From Krasilnikovozyma curviuscula (taxonomy: Eukaryota; Basidiomycota; Tremellomycetes; Cystofilobasidiales; Mrakiaceae): 55,592 nucleotides of DNA. The DNA lies in assembly GCA_014825775.1 (NCBI GenBank), contig MVAQ01000142.1, forward strand, positions 1-55,592, read 5' to 3'. The notes below the pieces were generated by a model. It made no database searches and was not told the DNA's origin. It worked only from the letters and a program-made list of their open reading frames with translations. The position numbers were made by a program, and so were the translations under genes. Of the stretch, positions 11,991 to 27,923 are shown one piece after another (positions within the stretch are counted from its first letter, which is position 1; the number at the start of each line of letters is the position of its first letter).

Positions 11991-13243
11991 ATCAACACCT
12001 TTACCGTATGGACCGTCTCGGCAGAAAAGGTGTGTAGCTTGGTTTCCAACAATTTTTAAACTGTTCTTATTCCTCATCTGATTGAGCGTTCCCTCTTTGT
12101 CTTCAGGCCAACTAGCCATATTCTCTCATTGTTTAAACTTGATGCCCTGAAAAATCGAAGTCAATCCTCCAGAACCCCTCCGACGACGCACTGTCTTTTC
12201 ATTTTCGCTTTTTTGTGTTACCTCTAGATTTCTCCCTCGAGGGCTACTCTACGCACACAAAATAGAACGAAATGAAAGGCATGTGCTTATCTTCCCCACT
12301 ACTTATCCCCCTGTTAAAACAAAACATTCACAAAAAGCTTCCTTTTGGAATGCTACTCCTAAAACTGTTCCCCTCCATGTGTGCTTTCTTTTTCTTTTAT
12401 GTAATTTTTTTTTTCGTCTTACAGATATCCGCAACCACCCCAAAAGACATGAATTCATCGAAGTATCGTCATCTTTCTACTACTGCCCTTGACCGCTGTC
12501 AGACGAATGAGTGTGATCACTTATTGACGATTCCTTTCGTGTGTCTTTATCAAAGATGAACCATTTTCTTTCCCAACCCGACCTCCTGTTTTCCCTTCTT
12601 CTTTCTCGAAGGACTAAGGTTAGCAGAGTGACACCGTAGAGCTGAGTTCTGGTGAAGGTCATATCGTACTGATCAGACTAACCAGGCTCTGTTGTTCCTT
12701 TCTCTCCGTTCGGTCTATCGATTGCGCAAACGTGTCTCTGTGGACTGGAACACCGGCTTCGAATTCTAGAAGAGGCTAAGTACGACACTGTATAGCCCGT
12801 GAGTCATTGGCAACGTCGTTTGTGCACAAGCACTACTAGCGGGTGCGCGCGCTGGCCCACTATTTGATTACCGTTTTTCCAGCTATCTGCGCTCCTCCGT
12901 TCATCCAATGCAAGCAAGTAGTAACATTCAGATCATCTATAGACCAGAGGTACCGTTCCCATCAGCTCCAGCAGGGCAAGGAGAGAGTGAAAAGTGCGGG
13001 GAAAAACTGCCTGTTTGAGTGGCGTGACATCACCATTACGAGGCGGTGTTCATGCAAAAAGTTGGTAGGCTTCCAATTTGGCGGAGGCACCACGAAACTG
13101 GAGCAAAGAATTTTTGAAATGATGCTTGTCCAGCTCATCAAACCATCAGAGAGACTCCATTCGAACCAGAGTCCCAGCCCCACAGCCTGTCGAGAGCGAA
13201 TACTCGCAACCTTCTCCTTCTCTCCCTCGTATCCCTCACAGCC
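11991..13243. other. Intergenic: RBM39 3' region and promoter of small gene
   Basis: 1253 bases with T-rich tracts (for example around 12370-12420) and only short frames that lack codon structure or family features. No RNA gene is recognisable. It must contain the RBM39 3' UTR and the promoter and 5' UTR of the 126-aa gene. A GC-rich patch with alternating GCGCGC sits at 12840-12855. Confidence 0.5.
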
Positions 13244-13727
13244 ATGGCCAGCTTTTCATCTTCTACTTCAGATTCGACAGCGCCCTCGACTTCGACAGCG
13301 GCGGTCGATCCGCTCAGCAGTACAATCTTACCAACCGCGCACCAGACGATGTCCCCATCCAATCTGCCACCATCAACTCCCTCTGTGTCCACCCTACCAT
13401 CGTCCCCCGTCGCCAGCTCAGCCAATGCTGCTGCGTTCAAGAAGGGAATCGATATTGCACGTGAAGCTCCTCTGGAAGAAGGTGAGTGAGCTCGGTTCCC
13501 TGCGCTGCGTCATCACACGACCCACGAAGGTGTTTCTACGAGACCTGACCTCCTTGTTCGATGCTTGCCCTTTTTGATGAACAGGTGAGGATACCACGTT
13601 GAAACGCTATAGTTGGGACATGCACCAGTTTACGCTTGAGATGCTCGCTGAGTCGAAGCGTCGTTCTTCAACTGCGTCAACATCCTCCAACACGGACGAA
13701 ACGACGTCGAGAAAGGACTCTGCTTAA
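13244..13727 (+). CDS. Small Ser/Thr-rich protein of unknown function (126 aa)
   Basis: Two exons (13244-13481 and 13585-13727) join in phase to 381 nt, encoding 126 aa. The start ATG has a good fungal context (ACAGCCATGG). The first 65 residues are almost entirely Ser, Thr, Pro and Ala. The second half is more structured: AAFKKGIDIAREAPLEEGED, then KRYSWDMHQFTLEMLAESKR, a likely amphipathic helix with aromatic residues, and a Ser/Thr tail ending KDSA. There is no signal peptide and no membrane segment. I do not recognise the family; the conserved-looking part is the central YSWDMHQFTLEML block. The intron has GT..AG borders. It faces LSC2 convergently across 855 bases. Confidence 0.7.
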
Positions 13728-14582
13728 AGAACTCCTTTCTCTCTCTGTCATTTTCTATTAACTCACTACCCTTTTATTGTAAGTCGTATTAAAAACTGGC
13801 TGATCTCCCTACCATTTGCGGAAAGGTGCTGACGTCTTGATGTTGCGGTACTCCAAAACAAAGCAATCCAGACGCTCTATCACCAGGGCGTCACCTACCA
13901 CCACTGTATCACTAGCTTGACAAACGACTGTATTATTAGATAGAGAAGATGATTTGAGTGAGAGAACGAAGATATGTGGGAGGCTTGTTTTGTACCTGAG
14001 TGATGATACAAATTAATCATTGTTAAAAGGAGTCTCAAAAGCTCTGGTTATGTCGCAACGTATCGTTCAAATTTCGCCAGTGTACACTTGAAAGAGAGCA
14101 GCATAACACGTTAGTGAAACGAATGAAATGATAATAAAAAATCTCTTGGGGCTTGTTGGGTTTTTGTGACAGACAGGTAAAAGAAAACGACTGTTTGACC
14201 CTACTACTGTGTCGAGCTTCTTTTCACGTTAAGTGCTGTTTGCGCCCAGTTCAAAGCGGCCTCTCCTACCTGAAGAATTAAATAAGTATTGCGATGCCTT
14301 TTCGCGGAGGTTATACCTACGGGTGACTGGCATTTTAGAGGCTCTGTCTTTTACTCTGGCACAACTTTCCTGTCACAACGACGGCGACAGTACTCATAGA
14401 GAGAAACAGCAACTTTACACTTCATTGCAATAAAAAACGAAAAGGAAATCTATAGGTGTTGGTTGTTTCTTACGTTAAGAATAGAAGGGAGAGACGTTCG
14501 ACACAAAAGAGGAATCGCGCTCCGTCCGTCATTACTGCTTCTTCGTCTCCAAAATGCGCTTCTTTCTGCATCCCGAAAGCTC
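13728..14582. other. Convergent intergenic region, small gene / LSC2
   Basis: 855 bases between two convergent stops. It should hold both 3' UTRs, which for this genome is long. AT-rich patches (around 14015-14030 and 14125-14140) could be polyadenylation signals. A short frame at 14233-14433 has no family features. Nothing else is seen. Confidence 0.5.
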
Positions 14583-16821
14583 TTACGCTTGAGCTGCAAG
14601 CTCAACAGCCTTGGATGCAGCAGCGTCCAGCTGGTCGAAGGGGTAGATTTTGAGGCCTGGGTTAAAAAACGATCGATCAGTTTCCCTTCGTTCCCGCCGT
14701 GCTTAGTTCATGGGACTAACCAGACTCCTTGATCATAGCCTTCGCCTCTTTATCAGCAGTACCTGTACAAAAGCGAAGCAGTATGAGCACGTGCAACGTG
14801 AGAAAAGGAAGAGAGAGAGAGATGTGAGGTGAATAAAGTGAAGAAAAGGAAGCTCGTACCTTGCAGACGAACGATCAATGGGACAGTGAGGTCGAGCTCC
14901 TTCGTCGCCTTGATGATACCCTCAGCAATGACCTGTAAGCAAAGAAAAAGAATCGTAAGTTCATTGTTATTGCTCATTTAGGTGGTGGCTTTGAGAGAAG
15001 AAACGTACGTCGCATCTCATGATACCACCGACTACGAGAGTAAAAATAGCATCAGTTTCAGTAATCATATACTCACTAACATAACCAAGAAAGAAGAGAA
15101 AGAAGCAACTCACAAATGTTGACGAAGATACTCTTGACTTTAGGTTCGCTCAACACGATCTCGAATGCCTTCTTGACGGCCTCGGCGGTCGCTCCTCCTC
15201 CGACATCCAAGAAGTTGGCTGGCTCACCACCGTTGGCAGAGAGGACATCCATTGTGGCCATAGCGAGACCAGCACCGTTGACGAGACAGCCGATGTTTCC
15301 GTCGAGCTCTGTTGTTTTCGCGAGAAGACATTATAAGCTTAAGGAGGTTTAGAGGGGGATAGGGAGAGATGGGGGACTGACTGATGAAGTTCAAACCGTA
15401 CTTGGCGGCATCGACTTCTCCTGGGTCTTCCTGGGAAATATCTCTGAGGTCGAAGACGGACTTCTGACGGAACTCAGCGTTGTCATCAAATCCGAACTTG
15501 GCATCCATGCTACCGTCATGTCAGTCATACCAGACCATGATTAGTCTCACTAATCTTCTGACTGTAAATTTTGAAAGAGTTGAAGGCTCACCAGAGGATG
15601 GTTCCATCTTCCAATTCACCCAATGGGTTAATTTCAATCTGGGTAGAGTCCTTCTCCTTGAAGATCTTGTAGAGCTTTTGGAAGACGTCAGCAGCTTGCT
15701 TTCTACAATGTCATTGGTAGTTAAAAGGGAGGTTAATGAGCAAAGAGCGGGCGTCAAGATGAACCTCGGACAGTTAGGAATTGACCACTGACCTGCTCTT
15801 TTCGCTTTCGATACCAATCTTGACGGCGACCAAGTAAGCATCCTCATCAGAGAGACCCTTCTCGAAGTCAATTGGGGTGGTGATGATGGCAGATGGGTCG
15901 TTGTGGGCAACTTCTTCGATGTTCATACCACTAAAGACGTCAAGGATAACGAAATAAGAAAACAGTCAGTAAATGAGTTGTTCCTTCTACCAAGGTCATG
16001 AACGACTCACCCTTGGGCAGAAGCAACGAGAACTGGTCCCTGGAGGGTACGATCAGCCAAAACGGCAACGTAGTACTCCTTCTTTGGTGGGGTTCTCTCA
16101 GCGAGCATGATGGCGTTGCAAACTCTTCCGGCAGCACCAGTCTGCTTGGTGATGAGCTTGGCCCCAATCATTTTGCTGGCAAATTCCTTAGCTTGAGCTG
16201 GGCTGTTAGTTGAGATTGGCTGTCAGTTCAGCCTGAAGCAAGGAAAGGATCTGCTAATGCGTTCAAACAGCAAGCTGGACGTACGAGTCGACCATGTGAA
16301 CACCTCCTTGGAAACCGCTGTCGAAGTGTCCCTTTCCACGTCCACCAGCAAGGACCTGAGCCTTGATAACGAGCTCATTCTGTCGAGAACCTGCAATGAC
16401 AAGATGGTACAAAAATTAATGAGCGCAAAGGGACAGGAGGACAAAAGATAGATGAGGAATGCGTGTGCTGAGATAGGAAGTGAAACCAAACTCACCGAAC
16501 GACTTAGCAACGTCCTCCACATCCTCTACTTTGAAGACAGCCTTTGACTCTGGGGTAGCAATGCCATACTGTGATACCAACACGTATTTGAAAGGGAAAA
16601 TCGACACGAAACGATTCGACGCAGTGCGAAAAAAATACGGAACAGCATATTTTTCAGCTTGTATTCAGCAGGACAGACATCGATAGATGAGAAGTACTGA
16701 CCGAGTTCAGGAGCTTAACGCTTTGGTACTCGTGGATAGAGAGATTTCTCTTTGATTGGGCAGCAACGTTGACGAGACGTGCAGATGGTCGAGCAGCAAA
16801 AGTTCTGGCAGCAGAAAACAT
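14583..16821 (-). CDS. LSC2: Succinate--CoA ligase beta subunit, mitochondrial (ADP-forming type)
   Basis: This is the beta subunit of succinyl-CoA synthetase in the mitochondrial TCA cycle, which pairs with the alpha subunit to make ATP and succinate. The gene has many short exons on the minus strand. The N-terminus [16 protein letters not shown] is Arg/Ala-rich without acids, a mitochondrial targeting peptide, and the mature protein begins near [12 protein letters not shown]. Downstream are an ATP-grasp segment ([20 protein letters not shown]), [29 protein letters not shown] (Mg/nucleotide binding), [20 protein letters not shown] and [14 protein letters not shown], followed by CGGIMRCD and a C-terminal [18 protein letters not shown]. 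The order and length match the family. The stop is TAA at 14583-14585. An upstream in-frame ATG at 16851 would prepend a hydrophobic stretch to the targeting peptide and is less likely. Confidence 0.94.
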
Positions 16822-17272
16822 GGCTAGGGGAAGCACAGATAGATGAATCACAACGTATTAATTGGCTGATAATCCCATTTAAGCTATGAACGCAACTTAC
16901 CGAAAGGATGGGTGAGGTTCAAGTCAGACTGCAAGGCAGCAGCTGAGGCGAGGCACTTTCCAATGCGCTCAAATCTAATGCCGATAAAATCGAAACTTCA
17001 AATACAGAACACAAAAGCATAGGGAAGTGGTCGTAAACAAATAATGCGTTGATTGATCGTATTGATGGGGTATTATGCGTGGTAGATGTATCAAGATGAG
17101 AGAGAAAACGAAACAGAGAAGAACGAGAAAAATGAAGAAGGGCATGCAAAGCAATCATGAGCGAACAATGTAAGAGAAGCGTTTCGAAGCGGCCATAACA
17201 AGCACAGTCAGAGATGAAAGAGGAGAAGAAAAACATTTTTCTAATGTAGGAAGCAGAAAATCGACGATTGGC
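16822..17272. other. Intergenic: BCK1 3' end and LSC2 promoter
   Basis: 451 bases between the stop of BCK1 and the ATG of LSC2, both on the minus strand. A possible donor at about 16900 (minus strand) suggests an intron in the LSC2 5' UTR, but no coding exon fits upstream. Nothing else is seen. Confidence 0.5.
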
Positions 17273-23090
<5,818 letters not shown>

Positions 23091-24304
23091 CCTGAACTGC
23101 GAATAAAGAGGTGCAAGGTTTGATAAAAAGTCAGTTCCTTCTTAGCGACACGACCAGAGTACCGCCCAATCTCTCGAGAAAGCCAGCTTTATCCTCACGC
23201 CTTCTCAACAGCTCCTTCACGTAACTGAAAACAACCGCAGATGAAGAGCTGAGCTACAGACCTGAAGCTTCCTGGAGTTTTTCCACTCTTGGTTGAGCCC
23301 CTCAGCTAAAGATTAGCTTACTGGGACGAATGTCGGTGCTGAATAAACCTGGCCAAGATGCCTCACCACATGCGGCAGCGAGTTGGGTACGGCCTCCCCT
23401 TCTATCTGTTAACCTCGGAACGAGATTTCGAATGGGTGGGGTTTCTTGCGATTGGACGTTGGCTTTAAGACGTCTTCGTCTTCGCGAAATCGGCTCAACG
23501 GCGCTCAGGTCAAATGTGGTGAATTTCCAGTAAAATCACTGAATGACCTGACTTTCGAAAGAGCGGTGTTTCTTTGAGAAGATTTGCTCGACAGGTACCA
23601 AAGTCCTGCTCGAGGGGCGACTATCACATGCGAGTCGCGACTCGCTACTGCACCACAAAGTACAATGCCAACGAATAGAGCTCGAGCTGTATATACATAG
23701 CTATAGTGATTCACTGAAGAGGGATATCTTCACGTATGCTGGAGTTACTCGCTAGATGGCGATCATGATGGCCGTCAAGATGACTTGTTCTTGAGGAACC
23801 TGCTGAAACTCAAGCACTTGTGTCCGAGAGAAAGAGAGAAAGAACCTAAAAGAAAAGAGGCAGGGGCCCTTTGACTTTCCTAGCCACAAGATTTGGATGA
23901 GCGTTTCAGTTGGAAGCTGAGCATTCCTGGAATGAGAAGAATCCTTCGCCTTGTAGACCTTAGCAGATCAAAATATATATAAAGAGCCTGAGATGAGAGA
24001 CTTGCTGGTCTATTTCTTAGTACGACGAAATACTACAGAATCTTGAGGGGGCCTGTGGTATCAGATTGGTCGAGGAATCGACAGGTTGTTAGTCAATCTG
24101 GCAAGGGCCCTGAATGAGATAGACCTGCAGAGTCTGATACATCCAGATCACCTCTGCAGAAGACCGTTTCAGATAAATTGGGCTTTGGAAGTTCGCTGCC
24201 AACATCGAGACGGCTTTCCAGATTCGAAGGTGGCCGTGAACCGCCACCAGGTTACACGACTGAAGGAATCTTCGCTCTCTCTGCATCTACCAAGAAGGGA
24301 AGAG
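23091..24304. promoter_or_regulatory. Long divergent intergenic region BCK1 / SMP-30, with TATA box
   Basis: 1214 bases between divergent start codons. A strong TATA-like run, AAATATATATAAA, is at 23971-23983, oriented for the plus-strand SMP-30 gene about 320 bases upstream of its ATG. Several short upstream ATGs follow it (for example at about 23992), so the SMP-30 leader may contain upstream ORFs or an unspliced intron. No RNA gene or other protein frame is supported. Confidence 0.5.
23971..23983 (+). promoter_or_regulatory. TATA-like box upstream of SMP-30 gene
   Basis: The run AAATATATATAAA is the clearest TATA element in the window. TATA-containing promoters are typical of regulated, metabolite-responsive genes, which would suit the sugar-lactonase-like gene downstream; that link is inference. 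Confidence 0.5.
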
Positions 24305-25818
24305 ATGTTTTCAGAAGCTGGTCTACCAACAGAGATTCTTCAGGTTGGTACAACTTGGTTTTCTGGAGATTGGTTGCGAGGATCTCTGGATTTAACTGAA
24401 TCTTTCTGTACTTTCTTTCCAGCCAGCTTACAAGTGTGGATGTGTGTTAGGAGAAGCTCCAATATGGAGAGAGGAAGATAATGTATGTACAGCACCTGTC
24501 GCCTTCATCTGGTGCTGGTCATTGCTGAGCTGTTTGCTCTTTCGCAGACCCTACACTACGTCGATCCTCTTTGTGACCCTCCAGAGCTCCACATCCTCAA
24601 GCTGTCAGAGGATTATCTGTCTCCTGTTGGAGAGCACCAGAAGATCGTCTGTGAGGATTCCATCACCGTTGTTGCCTTTAGAGAAGGTAAGGAGGGGTAT
24701 ATGGGAGCTTACTAGTGGGTAGTATCTGTTCTGCTTTCTCTTGAAACGGTTCTAATACTTCAAGTACTATTACTATGGAAGCCAAGGATTCGCATTTGTC
24801 TCACCGGATGGGAAGGTCGAGATATTGAAGGAGCTCATCGCGACAAGCGATAAAGGAATAAAGAGGTTGGTTAATCGGCTAAGTTTATTTCTCAACTTCA
24901 AATTTACTAAATTTTAGCTGTTCAGATTCAATGATGGCAACTGCGACGTTAAAGGTCGTTTCTGGGCAGGAGAGATCGTAAGTTTCACCGCTAAAATCGG
25001 CCAATTCCTCGTGGACAACTTCTCAAACATTACTTTACCATATAATAGGATTTGCATGGCTCAGTCAAGCAAACGGGCCCTGATGCTGATCCAGATTATA
25101 AAGCTATTGGGAGGTTGTGGAGATATGATCCTGATGGAAGCGTCCATGAGATGGAAAGCGACATTTTGTGCGCAAACGGAATCGGTACGTGCCCTTTTAT
25201 TATGTCAAATCATTATTATTAGAGAGCTAGAGCTAATGATTCGAAACTGAACAGGATGGTCGCCAGACAACAAAACGATGTACTTCTGCGACTCTCATAA
25301 ATCCACTATCTACTCGTACGATTTCGATGCCGAGTCTGGCGCCATCAGCAGCAGGAAGGTCTTTGTCAATCGCAGTGCTGAAGGTGGAGGAGGCGGAACA
25401 CCAGGTGAGAAATATTCGTTCTTGTGTCGAGTGGGCTGTCCCTGATGCCAAGTTGAATCCATTGCCCCGTGATGAAGATGGGTTGGTCGTCGATTTGGAC
25501 GGAAATGTCCACGTTGCTGTAAGTTGCTATTTTTATCTTCTTTTTCTACTTATGTGCCCCTCCACTCATTTTGCAGCATCATAGATATATGGTAAATCTT
25601 GTATTTCGACGTACTCCCCCTCCGGCCAGCTCATAGCCAACACCCACACGACAGCAGAACGGACCACCTGCCCTGGCTGGGCTGGGAAAGACTTGGACGT
25701 GATGTGGATCACCAGTGCAAAACTTCCACCTGACGTTGATGGGGATGACGGGGGAAGTCTTTACACTGCGCCGACGAACGGGATCAAAGGGGTGCGAAAG
25801 TACAAGTTTGCGGCTTAA
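24305..25818 (+). CDS. SMP-30/gluconolactonase/regucalcin-like protein, apparent one-base frameshift
   Basis: Nine exons fit an SMP-30/gluconolactonase beta-propeller of about 310 aa: 24305-24343, 24423-24482, 24548-24686, 24787-24865, 24927-24977, 25049-25184, 25255-25404, 25478-25518 and 25585-25818. Family motifs run in order: LGEAPIW (metal-ligand Glu), LHYVDPL, a central RFNDGNCDVKGR, GRLWRYDPDGSVHEM, CANGIGWSPDNKTMYFCDS, DGLVVDLDGNVHVA and the end GVRKYKFAA. Members hydrolyse sugar lactones using a divalent metal. Every intron is in phase except that exon 5 is one base short. After KGR the frame at 24958-24965 breaks, and the expected FWAGEI continues in another frame. As printed, translation would end soon after. 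Either the base call is wrong or the gene is a fresh pseudogene; the rest of the frame is intact. The joint into exon 4 (acceptor before 24787) was chosen because it alone keeps phase. Confidence 0.8.
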
Positions 25819-27923
25819 GGCTTGCGATAAGTTTGAAATATGGATTTGGAATGGAATCTCATACAAAAAGGAAAGTAGGATTGTAGATTTGTCAGCGTTG
25901 TACTTACGAGCTTGATTTTGAGGCCTGACGACCGCATCAGAAAATGAAAGCTCGAGGTCAGTACAGGATTTCGCTGGTATGACAAGAAAAGGTATATAAG
26001 AAGAAAGAGAAAAGGAGGGAATCATTAGGTTAAAGACATTGTATTTTGTTGATTGTTATCGACACCATAGTTAAGATAAAATGATCACATTTAAATCATT
26101 TAAAGTAGCAGAGCCTTGGGCTGTATACTATTGATAGAGAAAATAATGAGTTGGACTTACTGTACGAGAACAATCAGAAATTGCCAACAAGCCCAGAGCG
26201 AGCAACAGATGTTTTGAAGGAAAATCTGTATCGCAAACGAAACCTTGGGTTAGTTTGATGTTATACAGACGATTCCAATGCCTACAGAAACTCGCTCGTT
26301 TGTTGTGATTGTCTCTTCCAATGTAGATAAGTTTATTTGTTTCTTTCCCATAGTCCCGAGAAGGGATGTCGTTATGAGGTAAAATGTTTTTAATCATCGA
26401 CAATCACGAGAACAAGCGAGTGCTACACCACTGGATGAATATGATCATTGCTTCTGAGTGCAAGGATTCTCCAACCAGTCGAGGGCAGATGGCAGAGTTT
26501 AAAGAAAAGAGAAATCATAGAAATGCAGAAAACTCACAAAATTTGTACCAAGCTTCAAGTTTTCTCCTTCCTGGCCATGAACTGGACAAGACTGTGCTAG
26601 ATTCGAGAAAGATAAAGCTTCGTGGGAAGCTTCATATACAGACCAAACGAGGAAGCGCGTTAGTAAAGCAGCAAGACAGCGATTAACCAGGAAAGATGGA
26701 AAAAATGAAAGAGGGTGTGCTGGGATCAGAAATTTGGGTATATTTTGATACGTCACATTACTCCTCTCCTGTTACCAGAGAGGAGGGTCTCGAGTAGCGA
26801 TTCTAGATTTATCTTCATTATGAGTGGGATTGAGTGGTAGGAAGGAAAGCCCAGCTGATACGAGCTGCAGCTGCAGTTTTCGAAAAAGGCAGAGAGAAGA
26901 GGAGAAATAGGATGAGAAGAGAGCTGGTTGACTAACCTGAAAGTGTATCGGGTCACGATCGACGTTGACGAGGAGAGAAGGGCGACGAAGAAAAAAAATG
27001 CGCCTCACAAAGAATCAGATTTCCGGCGCTGTAAAGTTCCAGCCATGTAAGCACTGAGGACGACGCAAAAGTGTCTCGATTTGCGAAAACAACCAAGCAG
27101 CCCTCGACCGATCAACGCTTTTCGGCAAGACGTGTACCGATCAAGGCAGGGTTAGGGGAATCAAGCATCTTGAGTAGGTGGTAAAAGTGCATCGACTGCC
27201 TTAAAAGTTTCGATTCGTGAAAGACGACCTTGAGGGAGAGAAGAGTTTCTTCCGAAGGAGTCTTGGATATTCACCAATTCATTCGATCATCGACGGTCTC
27301 CCTTGCTGGAAACCTTTAGCGTCTTTGAATGTTCCTCCAATACCCTTTGGATGATCTTCTCGAACCAGAACGTGTCCCTGAATACATCATCACTTGACAC
27401 TCCATCTCAATCGCCAGGCCACCGAAACGACTCTAAAATCAAGGGGATTTCGTCGACAACTGTGCAACTCTTCATCCAGGTGGAAATTCTTGAGCTTTTC
27501 TTCTGTCCTTCCTGCCAACTGAAGCTGACCTCACGCCCAGCTGCACCATCACCACACAGCTGTACAAGTCGAAGAAATCGAGGACAGCACCAACTTGTCT
27601 TCGCTCTCTCCACTCTCAAATCTCCACTCTATAGCATCTCGCACCAGGTACCACTTTTGTTAAATTTTCCACCCTCGTCACCATTTCGCTACTCTTTTCG
27701 TGGTCATACTATGTTCACACCGCGCTCCTACATATTCCCCTACATCCTACGATATCCATTCTGGCTGATATGTACTTTGAATAGATATGTCCGTTGTTGA
27801 TTATCCAGATAGCAAGCGACCGTGCCGTCTGTGCCCCGACGAACGAAGCGGCTATTGTGGCAGCTGGAATCGCCCGCGTGGTGGCCCCCTCTTCCATCAT
27901 CAACTATCACCTATTTGGGCAAG
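25819..27923. other. 2.1-kb gap without a supported gene
   Basis: No frame here combines an ATG, length and recognisable content. On the minus strand there are splice-like signals (CAG|GTTAGT near 26935, ACA|GTAAGT near 26162, an acceptor near 26220), so a spliced non-coding or fast-evolving transcript is possible but unproven. A CT-rich leader precedes the oxidase gene (27600-27720). A small hairpin lies at 26761-26785 and a CTGCAGCTGCAG palindrome near 26867-26880. Confidence 0.45.
26761..26785. repeat. Inverted repeat (8-bp stem, 9-base loop)
   Basis: CTCCTCTC at 26761-26768 is exactly complementary to GAGAGGAG at 26778-26785, with a nine-base spacer. It lies in the large gap and is too short to interpret; it may be chance in a pyrimidine-rich area. 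Confidence 0.5.

Noticed and set aside
12272..12559. Frame after RBM39 as an extra exon or gene
   Set aside because: The RBM39 protein ends at the family-typical FQAHL stop at 11990; the downstream frame is T-rich noise.
14040..14080. Possible tRNA B-box-like sequence near 14060
   Set aside because: GTTCAAATTTC lacks the GGTTCRANNCC consensus and no cloverleaf arms could be paired.
24086..24304. N-terminal extension of the SMP-30 protein by 73 residues
   Set aside because: The frame is open, but the residues match neither the family nor a targeting peptide; the ATG at 24305 gives the normal family length.
25579..26025. 148-codon minus-strand frame
   Set aside because: It overlaps the last conserved exon of the SMP-30 gene on the plus strand and shows no motif.
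27303..27800. 165-codon plus-strand frame upstream of the oxidase
   Set aside because: It begins at a TTG, not an ATG, has irregular composition and no recognisable domain; more likely the oxidase leader region.
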